NCBI GenBank assembly: GCA_031841125.1
Contig: CM063109.1
Coordinates: 9,896,321 to 9,960,320 of the forward strand
DNA from: Acanthococcus lagerstroemiae
Lineage: Eukaryota; Arthropoda; Insecta; Hemiptera; Eriococcidae
Direction: 5' to 3'
Length of the DNA: 64,000 nt
Position numbers and translations under genes: made by a program. The notes beneath the pieces are model-generated. The model worked only from the letters and a program-made list of their open reading frames with translations. It had not been told where the DNA came from and did not search any database. Below are positions 37,401 through 44,876 of this stretch, one piece after another. Each line of letters opens with the position of its first letter. Position 1 is the first letter of the stretch.

Positions 37401-39638
37401 TAGCCATAACTAGTTCCAAAGTTTTTAATGAGTCTTGAGCATTATATAAGAGTCCGTTGAAGACTTGGTATGGTGGACTTGAGATGATGTACGATCAACA
37501 ATAGGAAATGACAATAAATTCTGAGAACATGTGACTGTTCCTCAACAGCACAATGTTATATCTTATGCGCAATGTTGACTATTGTTGATACACATACATA
37601 ACCCGAGGTATACTCTATAGCAGGTACCCAACAAACTGTCATGGACGTAGCCAGGGGGGTGTAGACTGGGGTGCTTTCCCAGTACACAGAGACTGAAGCT
37701 ATATTGTAGTATGCATTACCCGACATTAGTAGATACTTCAGCCGTAAAATAATAATAATATTAAAAAACTGTGTTTTTCGAAAATCCCACGCATTTTTGT
37801 GATTATCTCGATAAATATGTTTTCTAAAGAAAAGTTGTATGGAATCTTTCTTACAGAAAATTTAACGGGGAACATTTTATGTTATTTGCATTTTGGTCCT
37901 AAAGAGAATATGTTCTTAGATAACTGCGATTTAGCTAGTAAAGATCGGTTATAAAAGAAAAAATAAAAGCCACGTTCATCGAAACTTTCACACATTTCTG
38001 CGATTATCTTGGTGAATATGCTTTCAAAAAAAAAAGTTGTATTGGATCTTTTTTATAGAAAAATTTAACAAGGAACACTTATTATTATATGCATTCCGGT
38101 CCTAAAGCTGATATGTTCCGAGATATTCGCGTTTTTTTGTAAAATTTCAGTATTACACATAACTTCAAGGTCAAAGCGGCACGGATTAATGACCTCAGAT
38201 GAGCTCAAATTTTTTATGGCGAGTTTCTAGGTCCATTGGAACAAATTGTAGAGCGACCCTAATCAACTGGCGAAAACTTGTAAAATAAGGGACACCCTAA
38301 TGGCGATGCACGCATGCTAAATTGGCTCTCCAGACACCGCATCTCCGACCCCGGAAATGACCTTTTTACGTCGTATCGTTTCAGTGACCGGAGGAATTTC
38401 ATGACTATTGATAGACACGCGGCCTTCCCTCTTGCTTTTGTAAATATGTAATTATTTTAGAAATTACATATCTTCAGTGAATCTCTCGTTTTCTTATGAC
38501 TATGACATAACTACGACAGATACTTGTAAAAAATGATATGAAAATCAAATGAGAATATCTGGTAAACAACGTCTTTTTCTTCGTTAGGAACCACATTATT
38601 TTACTTGTAGATTCCGTACGCAATGCAAATATTACAGGGTGAGTAACTTTTGACGATGTGCATTTCAGTGCTGAAGCCACGCATCATATTTTTTTTTTTA
38701 ATTTTACAAAGCGTTATAAACGTCACAACTTTCTGAAGCACCTTTATACATAATTTCATTCGGTTCTGGAATCGTACTTCGGCTGGTATTTCTGCGAATG
38801 TGGAAAATGAAACACCTCACGTGTCGCGATCAGGAATTCGGTTGACGCAAATGAACTTTCACAAATTTCACTCGTCTTACGCATTCTACTCATATTTCAT
38901 TCTTCGATTGCACAAACAAATGAAAAGAAATAAGGAGTCGAGAACAAATTCAGTTACAGACAATAATATCAATTCTCAATCGGCAATCGCAACTAAAAGC
39001 CAACCGAGCGAATGTCTAAAGTTCGCAACTTTCATTAAGATGAATCATCCCGCAAAGGAAAGCTTTTATGAGTCATTCTGTAACGTTTCTTTTCGACTAC
39101 CTCTACGTAACACGGTGTTGAGTCACCAACGGGGAAATTTCAATTAAAATGGCCGTCATCAAAGGCGTCTTTAAGCATAGAAAATCGACGAATCAAGGTA
39201 CACTTTTTTGAACACATCACTACACGGCAGTTCACACCGAATCCTCCCTCACGTTCAGCACGAGTTCACTAAAGTTCGCCACAGTATTCAGAGACGCAGA
39301 CGGCAAAACGCTTCCGCTTCCTCGGAAATGCATTTCCTCGATTCTACGAACACGGAGCTGCTCGTAAAATCACTGAAGTCGACAATTTCAGATGAATAAC
39401 TTCCACAGCAAACCGATTACCTATACATAATTTTCAGCCACCGGAAATAGGCGGCTTGTCTCGACGCCAATATACGAGTACATGCACCCATGGTGAATTA
39501 CAACACGCGAGTACCAATATATTCAATTACAATAGTCTAGATAAACCGAGAAAAATGAAGTAGGTAAAAAAAGAAAAAGGGTAACTAACCTCAGTGAGTG
39601 CGTGGAGTTGACCTTCGTGGACACAAACGCCCATAAAT
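7116..39638 (-). CDS. cdi: TESK-family / center divider protein kinase gene (spliced, 5' end outside window)
   Basis: Dual-specificity kinase of the TESK/LIMK branch. Family members phosphorylate cofilin and so act on actin turnover; the Drosophila relative is center divider. Eight exons join with matching phases and GT-AG sites into 817 complete codons plus a stop. The visible kinase part runs [16 protein letters not shown], the catalytic loop HRDLTSKN, the magnesium loop [10 protein letters not shown], the activation segment [10 protein letters not shown] (with the Ser that is autophosphorylated in TESK1), and [20 protein letters not shown], which is almost family-identical. A Ser-rich tail of about 600 residues follows. 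The Gly loop and VAIK lysine are absent from the window, so at least one upstream exon lies to the right. All introns are filled with transposon relics, yet every exon is open, so the gene is likely functional. Confidence 0.93.
7536..7789 (-). CDS. cdi: TESK exon g (tail, His-rich)
   Basis: A 254-bp exon, two bases plus 84 codons. It encodes [15 protein letters not shown], a seven-His run within [20 protein letters not shown], and ends APVWDDKQ. The acceptor is TTTTGTTATGGGCAG. The donor GTTGGTTTG is a weaker match than the others. If it were not used, the frame would read 18 more residues to a stop at 7482. The donor is preferred because it joins in frame to a good acceptor at 7440 and gives 107 further open codons. 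Confidence 0.8.
7790..8480 (-). other. TESK intron (691 bp) containing a SINE
   Basis: A short intron holding one tRNA-derived SINE (8133-8343) with 14-bp flanking duplications, and a C/T-rich stretch near 8040. Confidence 0.75.
8133..8343 (+). mobile_element. tRNA-derived SINE, copy 1
   Basis: The 5' part resembles a tRNA, with an A box (tggttggccgag) and a perfect B box (ggttcgagtcc), the RNA polymerase III promoter. A tRNA-unrelated body shared with copy 2 follows. It is flanked by 14-bp duplications, aagctctctagctt (8119-8132) and aagctctctggctt (8344-8357), with one mismatch. Confidence 0.9.
8481..9620 (-). CDS. cdi: TESK exon f (large Ser-rich tail exon)
   Basis: A 1140-bp exon giving 379 full codons in frame with exon e through a split Leu codon. 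It starts [11 protein letters not shown] and ends SVGEDFCVP. It is Ser-rich and low in complexity, with a run of nine Ser ([17 protein letters not shown]) and several basic Arg-Arg-x-Ser sites ([19 protein letters not shown]). Such sites could be phosphorylated or bind 14-3-3; vertebrate TESK1 binds 14-3-3 through its tail, so this is inference. The acceptor is CTTATATTTCAG and the donor GTAAGTTTG. The exon is more GC-rich than its surroundings, which explains long antisense open frames on the plus strand. Confidence 0.9.
9709..9901 (-). CDS. cdi: TESK exon e (end of kinase domain)
   Basis: A 193-bp exon, 64 codons plus one base. It starts [20 protein letters not shown], the RP-x-F motif of the last kinase helix, and continues into a linker rich in Ser and Pro. 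It joins the previous exon as [12 protein letters not shown], the same junction as in vertebrate TESK (CCNLEPS-R-PF). The acceptor is GTCTACAG and the donor GTAAGC. Confidence 0.93.
10123..10644. mobile_element. piggyBac-like foldback MITE with TTAA target duplication
   Basis: Ends are CCCTAGTGTAGCC and, inward from the other side, CCCGCGTGTAGCC, flanked exactly by TTAA (10119-10122 and 10645-10648). CCC ends with TTAA duplication are the piggyBac hallmark. Internal arms of about 100 bp (about 10246-10345 and 10400-10505) are inverted copies, so the whole element can fold. There is no coding capacity. Confidence 0.88.
11050..11480. repeat. quasi-periodic AAGACT-rich stretch 1
   Basis: Contains many spaced variants of TTAAGACT and GACTC (for example tttaagactctttaagactt, attaagactcggaaag, tcataaagactctggaagac) at roughly 15-22 bp intervals, without exact tandem units. 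Similar DNA recurs at about 36850-37150 and, on the other strand, at about 63190-63720. Confidence 0.6.
12432..13160 (-). mobile_element. 3' end of a decayed non-LTR retrotransposon (R1/I/Jockey-type), split by a SINE
   Basis: The minus strand encodes the C-terminal segment typical of insect LINE ORF2: [20 protein letters not shown], then [20 protein letters not shown] (a CxxC...C zinc-knuckle-like end). The reading frame resumes beyond the SINE, and a 3' UTR follows that ends in an A-rich tail (T run on the plus strand at about 12432-12453). It is 5'-truncated and frameshifted. Confidence 0.8.
12598..12817 (+). mobile_element. tRNA-derived SINE, copy 2, inserted in a LINE tail
   Basis: Same family and orientation as the copy at 8133, including the identical run gtcccgggttcgagtccacg over the B box. 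It is flanked by the duplication cctttgacttc (12587-12597 and 12818-12828). The duplicated bases are LINE coding sequence, so the SINE arrived after the LINE. Confidence 0.9.
13254..13518 (-). CDS. cdi: TESK exon d (activation segment and APE region)
   Basis: A 265-bp exon, one base plus 88 codons. It encodes [17 protein letters not shown], then [20 protein letters not shown], then [17 protein letters not shown], ending AFSCCN. It matches the TESK signature from the activation-loop Ser to helix H almost position by position. The acceptor is CCCTTTGTTTAG and the donor GTAAGTGAG. This exon alone places the gene in the TESK family rather than the LIM kinases, because of the [15 protein letters not shown] motif. 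Confidence 0.97.
15873..16631. mobile_element. TA-flanked TIR element
   Basis: Ends are AGGTAGATGAGCCCAATA and, inverted from the right, AGGTAGGTGAGCTCAATA, each next to TA. The interior repeats aaggccca-type words. It is non-coding, probably a Tc1/mariner-type non-autonomous element. Confidence 0.65.
16729..17343. mobile_element. hAT MITE with perfect 8-bp TSD
   Basis: Flanked by gtcattat (16721-16728 and 17344-17351). Ends are CTGGGCTGCAATTTTTATGC and, inverted from the right, CAGGGTTGCAATTTTTATGC. The interior is dense in atatgc/gcatat words, like hAT subterminal repeats. There is no transposase. Confidence 0.92.
18767..18849 (-). CDS. cdi: TESK exon c (DFG segment)
   Basis: An 83-bp exon encoding [20 protein letters not shown] followed by GLAAKIP. 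It includes the loop Asn and the DFG aspartate that binds magnesium. The acceptor is TTGTTTTACAG and the donor after CCAAG is GTTAGT. It leaves in phase 2, and the split Arg codon is completed by the first base of the next exon. Confidence 0.95.
19196..20628. mobile_element. TA-flanked TIR element containing a nested foldback
   Basis: Ends are AAATGGGGTAACTCTGAAA and, inverted from the right, AAATGGGGTTACTTTGAAA, flanked by TA. It is 1.43 kb, AT-rich, with no long frame. A second element (19871-20098) sits within it. Confidence 0.7.
19871..20098. mobile_element. foldback MITE nested in the 19.2-kb element
   Basis: Two inverted arms of about 100 bp start GGGTAAAGAATCAAAA and pair over most of their length (for example atctttgctgcgcctgtgaa), with a short loop near 19975-19990. 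No clear target duplication was found. Confidence 0.75.
22172..22387 (-). CDS. uncharacterised open frame, 71 codons
   Basis: From ATG 22387 it reads [20 protein letters not shown] and continues with a charged, helix-like composition to [11 protein letters not shown] and a stop. The composition looks protein-like and the local DNA is GC-richer than its surroundings. I recognise no family. It lies inside a TESK intron, so it could be a nested gene, a transposon scrap or chance. Confidence 0.2.
   Translation of the reverse strand: MNSKATVERNPQKPLYVFERICERLANYNDIFLRDWKSEERRAFEAMRRDAAIARARVLRHPQQLVVPNRT
22913..25288. repeat. large palindrome: two inverted copies of a repeat unit of about 1 kb
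   Basis: The left arm (22913 to about 24413) and right arm (about 24426-25288) are inverted copies meeting at a short hairpin loop near 24415. Matched landmarks include gaggtaggactgttggtctg, atgttctgagatattg-type sequence and gtcattaacccgtgccgctt read on the opposite strand. The left arm is interrupted by about 485 bp (about 23780-24265), which carries a GC-rich repeat copy. The left arm also lacks the terminal 35 bp or so present on the right (ending gacaccctaat). Inside each arm a segment of about 150-200 bp is itself tandemly duplicated. No transposase is seen. Confidence 0.85.
23780..24265 (+). repeat. insertion in the palindrome's left arm, with GC-rich dispersed repeat (copy 1)
   Basis: Left-arm homology stops after aataaaaaca and resumes at ggctcacgg. 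The inserted DNA contains cgatacacgcatgccaaagt, then ggccccggaaaccaccc and gcatcagtggccggaggaac (about 23859-24006). This is a GC-rich unit also found at 38302, 42905, 43212 and 49700. Confidence 0.7.
25350..25920 (+). mobile_element. RTE-like LINE fragments (RT start and endonuclease), out of order
   Basis: First comes an RT-start motif, [20 protein letters not shown] (25.35-25.5 kb, frame then broken). Next is an endonuclease-like piece, [20 protein letters not shown] then [13 protein letters not shown] and IIDYM (about 25620-25880). In intact LINEs the endonuclease precedes RT, so the pieces are rearranged or from separate insertions. Confidence 0.65.
25930..26831 (-). mobile_element. RTE-like LINE reverse transcriptase remnant
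   Basis: Read on the minus strand with several frame breaks: [20 protein letters not shown], then the [14 protein letters not shown] region, then LTYG-type and [14 protein letters not shown] pieces. The RT box reads FADN where active enzymes have FADD, so the catalytic Asp is lost. It ends near a [13 protein letters not shown] C-terminus shared with the fragment at 27.6-27.84 kb. The upstream side is cut by a MITE. Confidence 0.7.
26832..26993. mobile_element. TA-flanked MITE (162 bp)
   Basis: Inverted ends of about 55 bp begin GGGTACTAGACCACATATG and, from the right, GGGTATTAGATCACATATG, and extend to the shared tagcaaaaagaa. TA lies on both sides (26830-26831 and 26994-26995). It separates the LINE remnant from unrelated DNA. 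Confidence 0.85.
27490..27841 (+). mobile_element. RTE-like LINE 3' end with TAAA-repeat tail
   Basis: Encodes the C-terminal LINE motif [20 protein letters not shown] then ILAWDKK, with a frameshift into [13 protein letters not shown]. It ends in taaataaataaatag (about 27827-27841), the microsatellite-type tail usual for RTE elements. The long minus-strand frame here (27188-27814) is an antisense shadow. Confidence 0.75.
28521..29122 (-). mobile_element. LINE ORF1 remnant (baculovirus FP-like domain)
   Basis: An open minus-strand frame of about 200 codons reads [16 protein letters not shown], then [20 protein letters not shown], then [20 protein letters not shown] and [20 protein letters not shown]. 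This matches the pattern of ORF1 proteins of insect LINEs that carry an FP25K-like domain (HRL ... IIVKF ... LT-N--L ... W-RDG-I--RK-E-S). The frame is open from an in-frame stop near 29123, with no ATG, so the N-terminal part is missing. The tail is Lys/Ser-rich. Function in life would be RNA binding for retrotransposition. Confidence 0.65.
30372..30518 (-). CDS. cdi: TESK exon b (C-lobe start, catalytic loop)
   Basis: A 147-bp, 49-codon exon in phase 0 on both sides. It starts [14 protein letters not shown] and ends at FHRDLTSK. It carries helices D and E and the catalytic loop HRDLTSK, with the Thr-Ser-Lys variant typical of TESK kinases (LIM kinases have Asn-Ser-His). The acceptor is TTTCTCTAATTGCAG. 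The donor, after AAA, is GTAATTATCA. The conserved Asn of the loop is the first codon of the next exon. Confidence 0.95.
31154..31880. mobile_element. hAT-like element with CAGTGG ends and G/C runs
   Basis: The left end is CAGTGGTGTAGCGAG followed by an 11-base G run. The right end, inverted, is CAGTGGCGTAGCCAAAGGGG. Flanks tggaggca and cagaagca agree at 5 of 8 bases, so the insertion is old. The interior contains pogo/Tigger-like ends (tacagtaaacttccgagtat inverted near 31850, acttccgagtattcagc near 31256), suggesting nesting. Confidence 0.6.
36850..37150. repeat. quasi-periodic AAGACT-rich stretch 2
   Basis: Shows words such as gtttaagattctttgaggct, cttcttaagactagac and ttcatgactcttcgagac at loose 15-22 bp spacing, like 11050-11480. 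It directly precedes the third palindrome-repeat unit. Confidence 0.5.
37235..38301 (+). repeat. third copy of the palindrome repeat unit
   Basis: Same orientation as the right arm at 24426-25288. It begins at the central hairpin (cttctgcacatcatg ... cttcacctcatcgttaaagg ... acatgtagaagtg) and ends gacaccctaat, like the right arm. It contains the internal tandem duplication (about 37770-37930 and 37960-38150). So one unit is about 1.07 kb with a hairpin at one end and a fixed terminus at the other. Confidence 0.85.
38302..38410 (+). repeat. GC-rich dispersed repeat, copy 2
   Basis: Starts ggcgatgcacgcatgctaaa immediately after the end of the palindrome unit and continues accccggaaatgacc and tcagtgaccggaggaa. 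It is homologous to 23859-24006. Confidence 0.7.
39590..39638 (-). CDS. cdi: TESK exon a (hinge region)
   Basis: A 49-bp exon encoding (R)[16 protein letters not shown], the beta-5/hinge segment of the kinase N-lobe. The acceptor is TTTTGTTTTCAG and the donor GTTAGTTAC. It enters with the last base of a split Arg codon and leaves in phase 0. The preceding exon should end in the family segment around HPNILR; I could not find it in 39639-64000. Confidence 0.88.
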
Positions 39639-40596
39639 CTGAAAACAAAACAAAATCAAATAAATATACGTATCGGTGATACTGTAGTAATAAATTACAC
39701 GCTTACTAGAGTGCATTAACCAATAATCAAAATAATAGTAATAACTATATGGCGAGAGCAAAAAGCTCATGACGTCATGTATAATATCAATATTCAACTA
39801 CTCCAACTGAAAATCATCCAACACACACAGCCTCCAACCTACCCGCTTTTTTCGGTATGTAGGATAATTAGCTGCGTTTAATTTAAGAGACAAACCGAAC
39901 CGGTTCGGGAGTGGAACATCCGAAAATCGTGGGCAGCGCACGCCTTTATTCGATATTTTATTATTACAAACACAGCTAGAGGTTTGTTATTCGATTATAA
40001 ATTATCAGATATTAATTCGACCCATCTACATCGTACGTATTATTCGAATTGAGAATTTGCGCGGAAATTTGAATGGACTTCCAGTTTAGGGCGTATTTCG
40101 AATATTACGTTTACGATCGCACACAAAATTACACATCGCAGCTCTACATCTCACTGCCACCATCTTTCCATTACGTGTTCTTCATTCACAAGCAGCTCCT
40201 CCTCGGGTCATTCTCAGCACCGGGCACCATTGCGTCGGGGCGGGCCATGGGTATTTTATCTCGAACGAGTTGTGCAGACCAACGCTCAATCAATAACTGA
40301 GGGCTTCGTGTCTTCCTTCATTTTCGTACATCATCGAAGATAAATAGTAATTATTCTATTTCATACGACGAAAAAAGAAATTATAGATCATCCAAAAATC
40401 AGTTCTCAGGAGCACGTACGCCCTTCCTCTAGTCGTTAACTGAATGTGGACTCGGTAGTTGATGCCATTACAGTTTCACTCTTTTACCTAGGGTCGTTTG
40501 AAAATTAATGTTTTGAACAGATTTCTCGGTTCCGTTTACTGATCAAGTACACAACCAAGAACATGTTTCTGAGTCGCCGTCAGTAAACAGTGAGTC

Positions 40597-41066
40597 GCTG
40601 TGTGGTCGAGAGGTAATGTATCCACCTGCATACCTTGCGTCTCGGGTTCCAGTCCCATCAACGCCGGAGATGGGACCCCCACTTACATCCCAGCAAACAC
40701 AGCGACAACAGTATCAACTGAGCTGGAAACATAGCGCGTCCTGTAACCCCCGCCAGTTCGAACGAACAAGGCATTACAATCTCAGGGCGTGTTACAAGCA
40801 GATCAGAAACATTGGTAGTGTGCGTGTGCACGTCGTGGACAGCTTACTCAACGTCATGAAACACGTGGCTAATGAGCGAACTCCGGCTGCACACCCTTCG
40901 GCATAGAAAAGGAAAACTCTAGCGCAACAAACCGCGGGGAAAGCAATGGCAAACTACCTCGACTAACTCTGCCTGGGAAAGTACCGCGTCAGAAACCGCA
41001 ATCGCCAACGTCCGGCATTGGATATAGCACCTGAAGAAGTCAACAGACTACCTGCTTCTGGCCCTT
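40597..41066 (+). mobile_element. second tRNA-derived SINE family
   Basis: A tRNA-like head with A box tggtcgagagg (about 40602) and B box ggttccagtcc (40645-40655), then a body of about 350 bp containing gggaaagcaatggcaaacta, a motif frequent in SINE central regions. The body is distinct from the SINEs at 8.1 and 12.6 kb. The ends and TSD are not determined. The frame at 40616-40906 is not a gene. Confidence 0.65.
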
Positions 41067-42904
41067 GAATATCGTCATTATTTGGCATTTGAGATGTAAC
41101 GATCATTTTAAAAATTCAAATCTATTACTCCGGCCAACAGAAAACTAGGCCGGAGTACCGGCAAGATCGAACACAACAGCGCATAACTTCAACAATAGGG
41201 TGGAACGAGAACGCCCGAAATGATTTTCTTCAATTTCCAAGCTCAAATTTGACATTTCGCATAGAATGAACGGGTGCGAAATTTCGCTAAAAATATCAAG
41301 ATTTTTCTTAAGCCCAAATGGGGTAGAAGAATTAAATGGGTTTTGCATAATGAACAGAAGTTTTCTAAAAAAAAAAAAAAAACTGCAGCCCAAAATTCGG
41401 TATTCCATTGTTATTGTTATAGTCCTATGCATGTGGCAGTGATTGCGAGTACTCGGCGCGAGTTGCGGGAACGAGCAAATGATGCACTGCGTCCCATTTC
41501 TGAATGGGCGCAGAAAGCAAAATGATCTTTGCACCGGAGAAATGTTAGCTAATGATGCTAAAAGGAGAACTAGAGTATTAGACCTCATATATAATTATAC
41601 ATTAGGGTGGTCGTTATTTTCAAAATGGAGTTTGGGGTGCAGGGCCCCTTCATTCCACTTATTTTTATTTTTAAACAATGAAGTCAAAAAAAATACTGAA
41701 ATTTACCTTGCATGAAAAAAAATTTTTAATTACAATTTTCGCTATTAATGAATCTATAAATTAAGCATTAAATATTATTTTTTACTCGATTGAGAGTGAA
41801 ACATCATTTTGGGGTGTTTCTTAATCCATAGTAGAATGTACGCGAGTAAATATATTTTTTCAAAACATCATACAAACTGGAAAAGGCAATACACTCGCCA
41901 ATTTTATTATTTTAATACGCATAAGTGCCCAGGGTCTCTCTTTCTTCTTGTTCTGTGGAGATGCTGAGGATGCTGATGGAAGGCGTCTGCCTTGGCGCTC
42001 ACTGGTCTTCCTGGGGGTGGGTCTGCATTCTCCGGAGTCTTCTGCCTATAGTGAGTTCAGAAGAGAGGGGCTGCTAGTCTTCACATAGAGAATATAAAAA
42101 ATATTGTACTGCAATCTTGTATTTTATATCAATCGCTATAAAAGACACACATTTCATATTACCGGCCCATTTTTTGGATTAGGACTTAAAATGACTTCTA
42201 GTAACGCGTTTTACCAATAAAGCACGCTAATTGATTTTCCTTTTGGTTATAAAACTGGTGGTACGATTTCGGATGCGAACGATTTAGGCTACCTTGCCCT
42301 AGGAATTTATTCTTTTATTTATCTATTTACTGGTTGAATTGACCACGACTTCGTCGATGGTACACGATAACTTTGTTTAATCGTAACATTTTTTTCAATA
42401 GTAATTGGTCTGCGTAAACGCTCAGACCATATTCTACTTTAAAAAGAAAAGAAACTTCATACATGGACGGAAGGGTAAAAGCAGGAGTAAGAATTACCAG
42501 AATTTTCGTATCAGATAACACTTACAAGATCTCTTTGTCAAAACTGACACAATTTATTCGATATTTTATGTTATGTCGTCTTGAAGCTACCGACTTTTAA
42601 ATTCTGGGTAATCCATTTACGATGTGCATAAAGGTTAGCTGAATGACTGGTACTTTTTTTGAGGAAGGGGGGGGGGATTACGAACGTCAAACATACTAAC
42701 TCAATTTTGCTTCAATCAGAAATACGCCAACAAATTTCAAGAAAATTTAAAGACAAGATGGCATCATTTTTTACCTTTAAAAATTTTGCTTCTCTTTTAT
42801 CTCCCAAGAGCGCATTCGACTGTGGAACACCCAAATTCCATGTTAGTACTGTGTGAGCGTTAGCCTAGGTTAGTAGGAGGTGCTATGGTGGTCCTTGCAG
42901 AACA

Positions 42905-43036
42905 GCACGCGCCGGAAGCGGAACGGCGAAATGGGGCTCAGACCGGCCTCAAAGCGCCCCTCCGGCCACTGATGCGATACTCGAAAGAGTAGTTTCCGGG
43001 GCCGGGGATGCGGTGTCTCAGGGGCCACTTTGGCAT
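42905..43036 (-). repeat. GC-rich dispersed repeat, copy 3
   Basis: Inverted relative to copies 1, 2 and 4, with ctccggccactgatgcgata, then gtagtttccggggccgggga and gccactttggcatgcat on the plus strand. It faces copy 4, 175 bp away. Confidence 0.7.
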
Positions 43037-43211
43037 GCATTCATCGTCATACGTCTCACCAGACATCCACGTCCTGCCGGCTCTCCTTCCTTGTGTTCTG
43101 GATTCATCACTGATTGCATCTCTTCTGTTCGCAAAAGGACATTCCGTAATCAGAAGCCCTCCATCTCTAAAAAATTAACTTTCTCTCTATTTTTCTCTAT
43201 TGGCGGAGCAC

Positions 43212-43310
43212 ATGGCGATGCACACATGCCAAACTGTCTCCCCAGGCACCACACCCCTGACCCCGAAAACTACCATCTGGAGTATCGCATCAATGACCAG
43301 ACAGAACTCT
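43212..43310 (+). repeat. GC-rich dispersed repeat, copy 4
   Basis: Reads ggcgatgcacacatgccaaa, then cctgaccccgaaaactacca and cgcatcaatgaccagacaga. It is more diverged than copy 3. Confidence 0.65.
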
Positions 43311-44150
43311 CTCTTTATTAGACCTTAGTCAAAACCTATTCTACATGGCTGACTGGTCAGCTTTTTCCCATCAACCACATTGTGTCCAATCAAAACTAAA
43401 CTCAGGTTTGCGGCTATCTTCACCTCGAACTACCTCACTCATATTCCTACGCCAAGATTGCATACACCCCTACCCCTAACATACCATACAGCTAAAACTA
43501 ATTAAAATTTTTTCGTGTTCACCACGTAACACTGAAAATACCCTCCGGGGTGAAAAGGGAACCCGATAAAAAAGGAACCATAATTGATACGTTGATTATC
43601 TAACGAAACAAAAGCGCGTGCCTTATTCTCTTCGCGCATTCCTCGACAACCATCTAAGAACAATACACGTAATTCTAATTCAAACATTACCGTGCAATAC
43701 ATACAATAGTCTCGTAATTAGTTTTTTTTTCCTCCTCTTTTTGAATAGGAATTGGTTTATTTAACTTCGGTAACAAGGAATACGTATACGAACTGAGTAG
43801 TGCGCCTCAAGGTAGATGACAATGAAATCAACTCGAGGTCCCGAGGGTAATGCAGTGACGCATCGAGGAAACCACTACTGCACTCGTAAATCGGAACATG
43901 TCACAGGCCACGTTGTCTCGGAGAATCAAAACCCGATGATGTTGACAATTACTGAAATATTTTCCAGGAAGATTACCAAGGTAATCATTACCCTGACCTA
44001 CATAGGCCCGATTATTGGTCATTTTGAAAGTTTACGCCGACCGATGCGACGTGATCAGTGATTCGGACGGATTGGCATGGCACGTTGTCGGCGACTCGAC
44101 ACCATCAACCAGCAGCCAGCTGTCCGTTCATCGCAGGGTCGAGGCTCAGC

Positions 44151-44313
44151 TAGAGTGGGCAAAAATGATCTGTGGAATCATCTTTTCATAAGTGATCCGT
44201 GATTCATCCTATTTATCGTAATATTTTCCCCACAACAGCGATGTAATTAATTTGATCCGAGATCAACGAAGCAAGCGATCCGTGATCCATTCTCGGTGAT
44301 CTTGTCCACTCCT
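44151..44313. mobile_element. short hAT-like MITE
   Basis: Ends are TAGAGTGGGCAAAAATGATC and, inverted from the right, CAGGAGTGGACAAGATCACC. Flanks ggctcagc and ccctcagc match at 6 of 8 bases. The interior repeats GATCCGTGATC-type words, as hAT subterminal regions do. Confidence 0.65.
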
Positions 44314-44876
44314 GCCCTCAGCAGCTCATCGAACTTGCATTTTCGCTTATCTGAGAACGTGAGCATTGAACGCATTTTCTTGCGTTGTACAGCAGAACTC
44401 ATTTTTAGTCTCGAGCGACAAATAATCATTTATTCGCTCGCCAGACAATAGAACGTGCATGCGGTCGTATATCCGGACACGTCCTTGATTTTTTTTCATA
44501 TAAATCTTCTTCGCGCATCGTGCACAGGTTCATGTCGTGTTCTTCCGGGTGCGCTCGCCATAGAGAGAAAAGGAAAAGGCCTTCGACTGCGGAAGTAAGG
44601 ACATCCGAAAAATTAGAATGTGGGCCGAGGCGTATATGCGACTAGAAACCGTGAAACCAGTGGCGGCGCGAAGGCATATGAACAAATTCATTGCGGGAAA
44701 TAGATGAACACAGACTACTCATTTACCGAGGAAACACGATATGGCAGTAGTAAGTGATCCAATTCTTTGGCATAGCTTTAGTTCGGGTGATCAGTATCAG
44801 AAGCTAAGAGCCAGAGAAAAATCATCAATATTCTCCACTTTTTAATCTTCAAAAAATTCGCTTGAAATCTTATAAT

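Larger units (their letters stand above)
30519..39589 (-). other. TESK intron (9.07 kb)
   Basis: Contains the CAGTGG-ended element at 31154-31880 with an older pogo-like piece inside it, the third copy of the palindrome repeat (37235-38301) followed directly by a GC-rich repeat copy, and an AAGACT-rich stretch near 36850-37150. About 32.0-36.8 kb is AT-rich DNA without a recognisable gene. Short open frames at 35677-36011 and 38800-39399 show no domain. Confidence 0.6.

Noticed and set aside
38800..39399. Two plus-strand frames upstream of TESK exon a
   Set aside because: No motif, no splice support and no composition difference from the intron around them.
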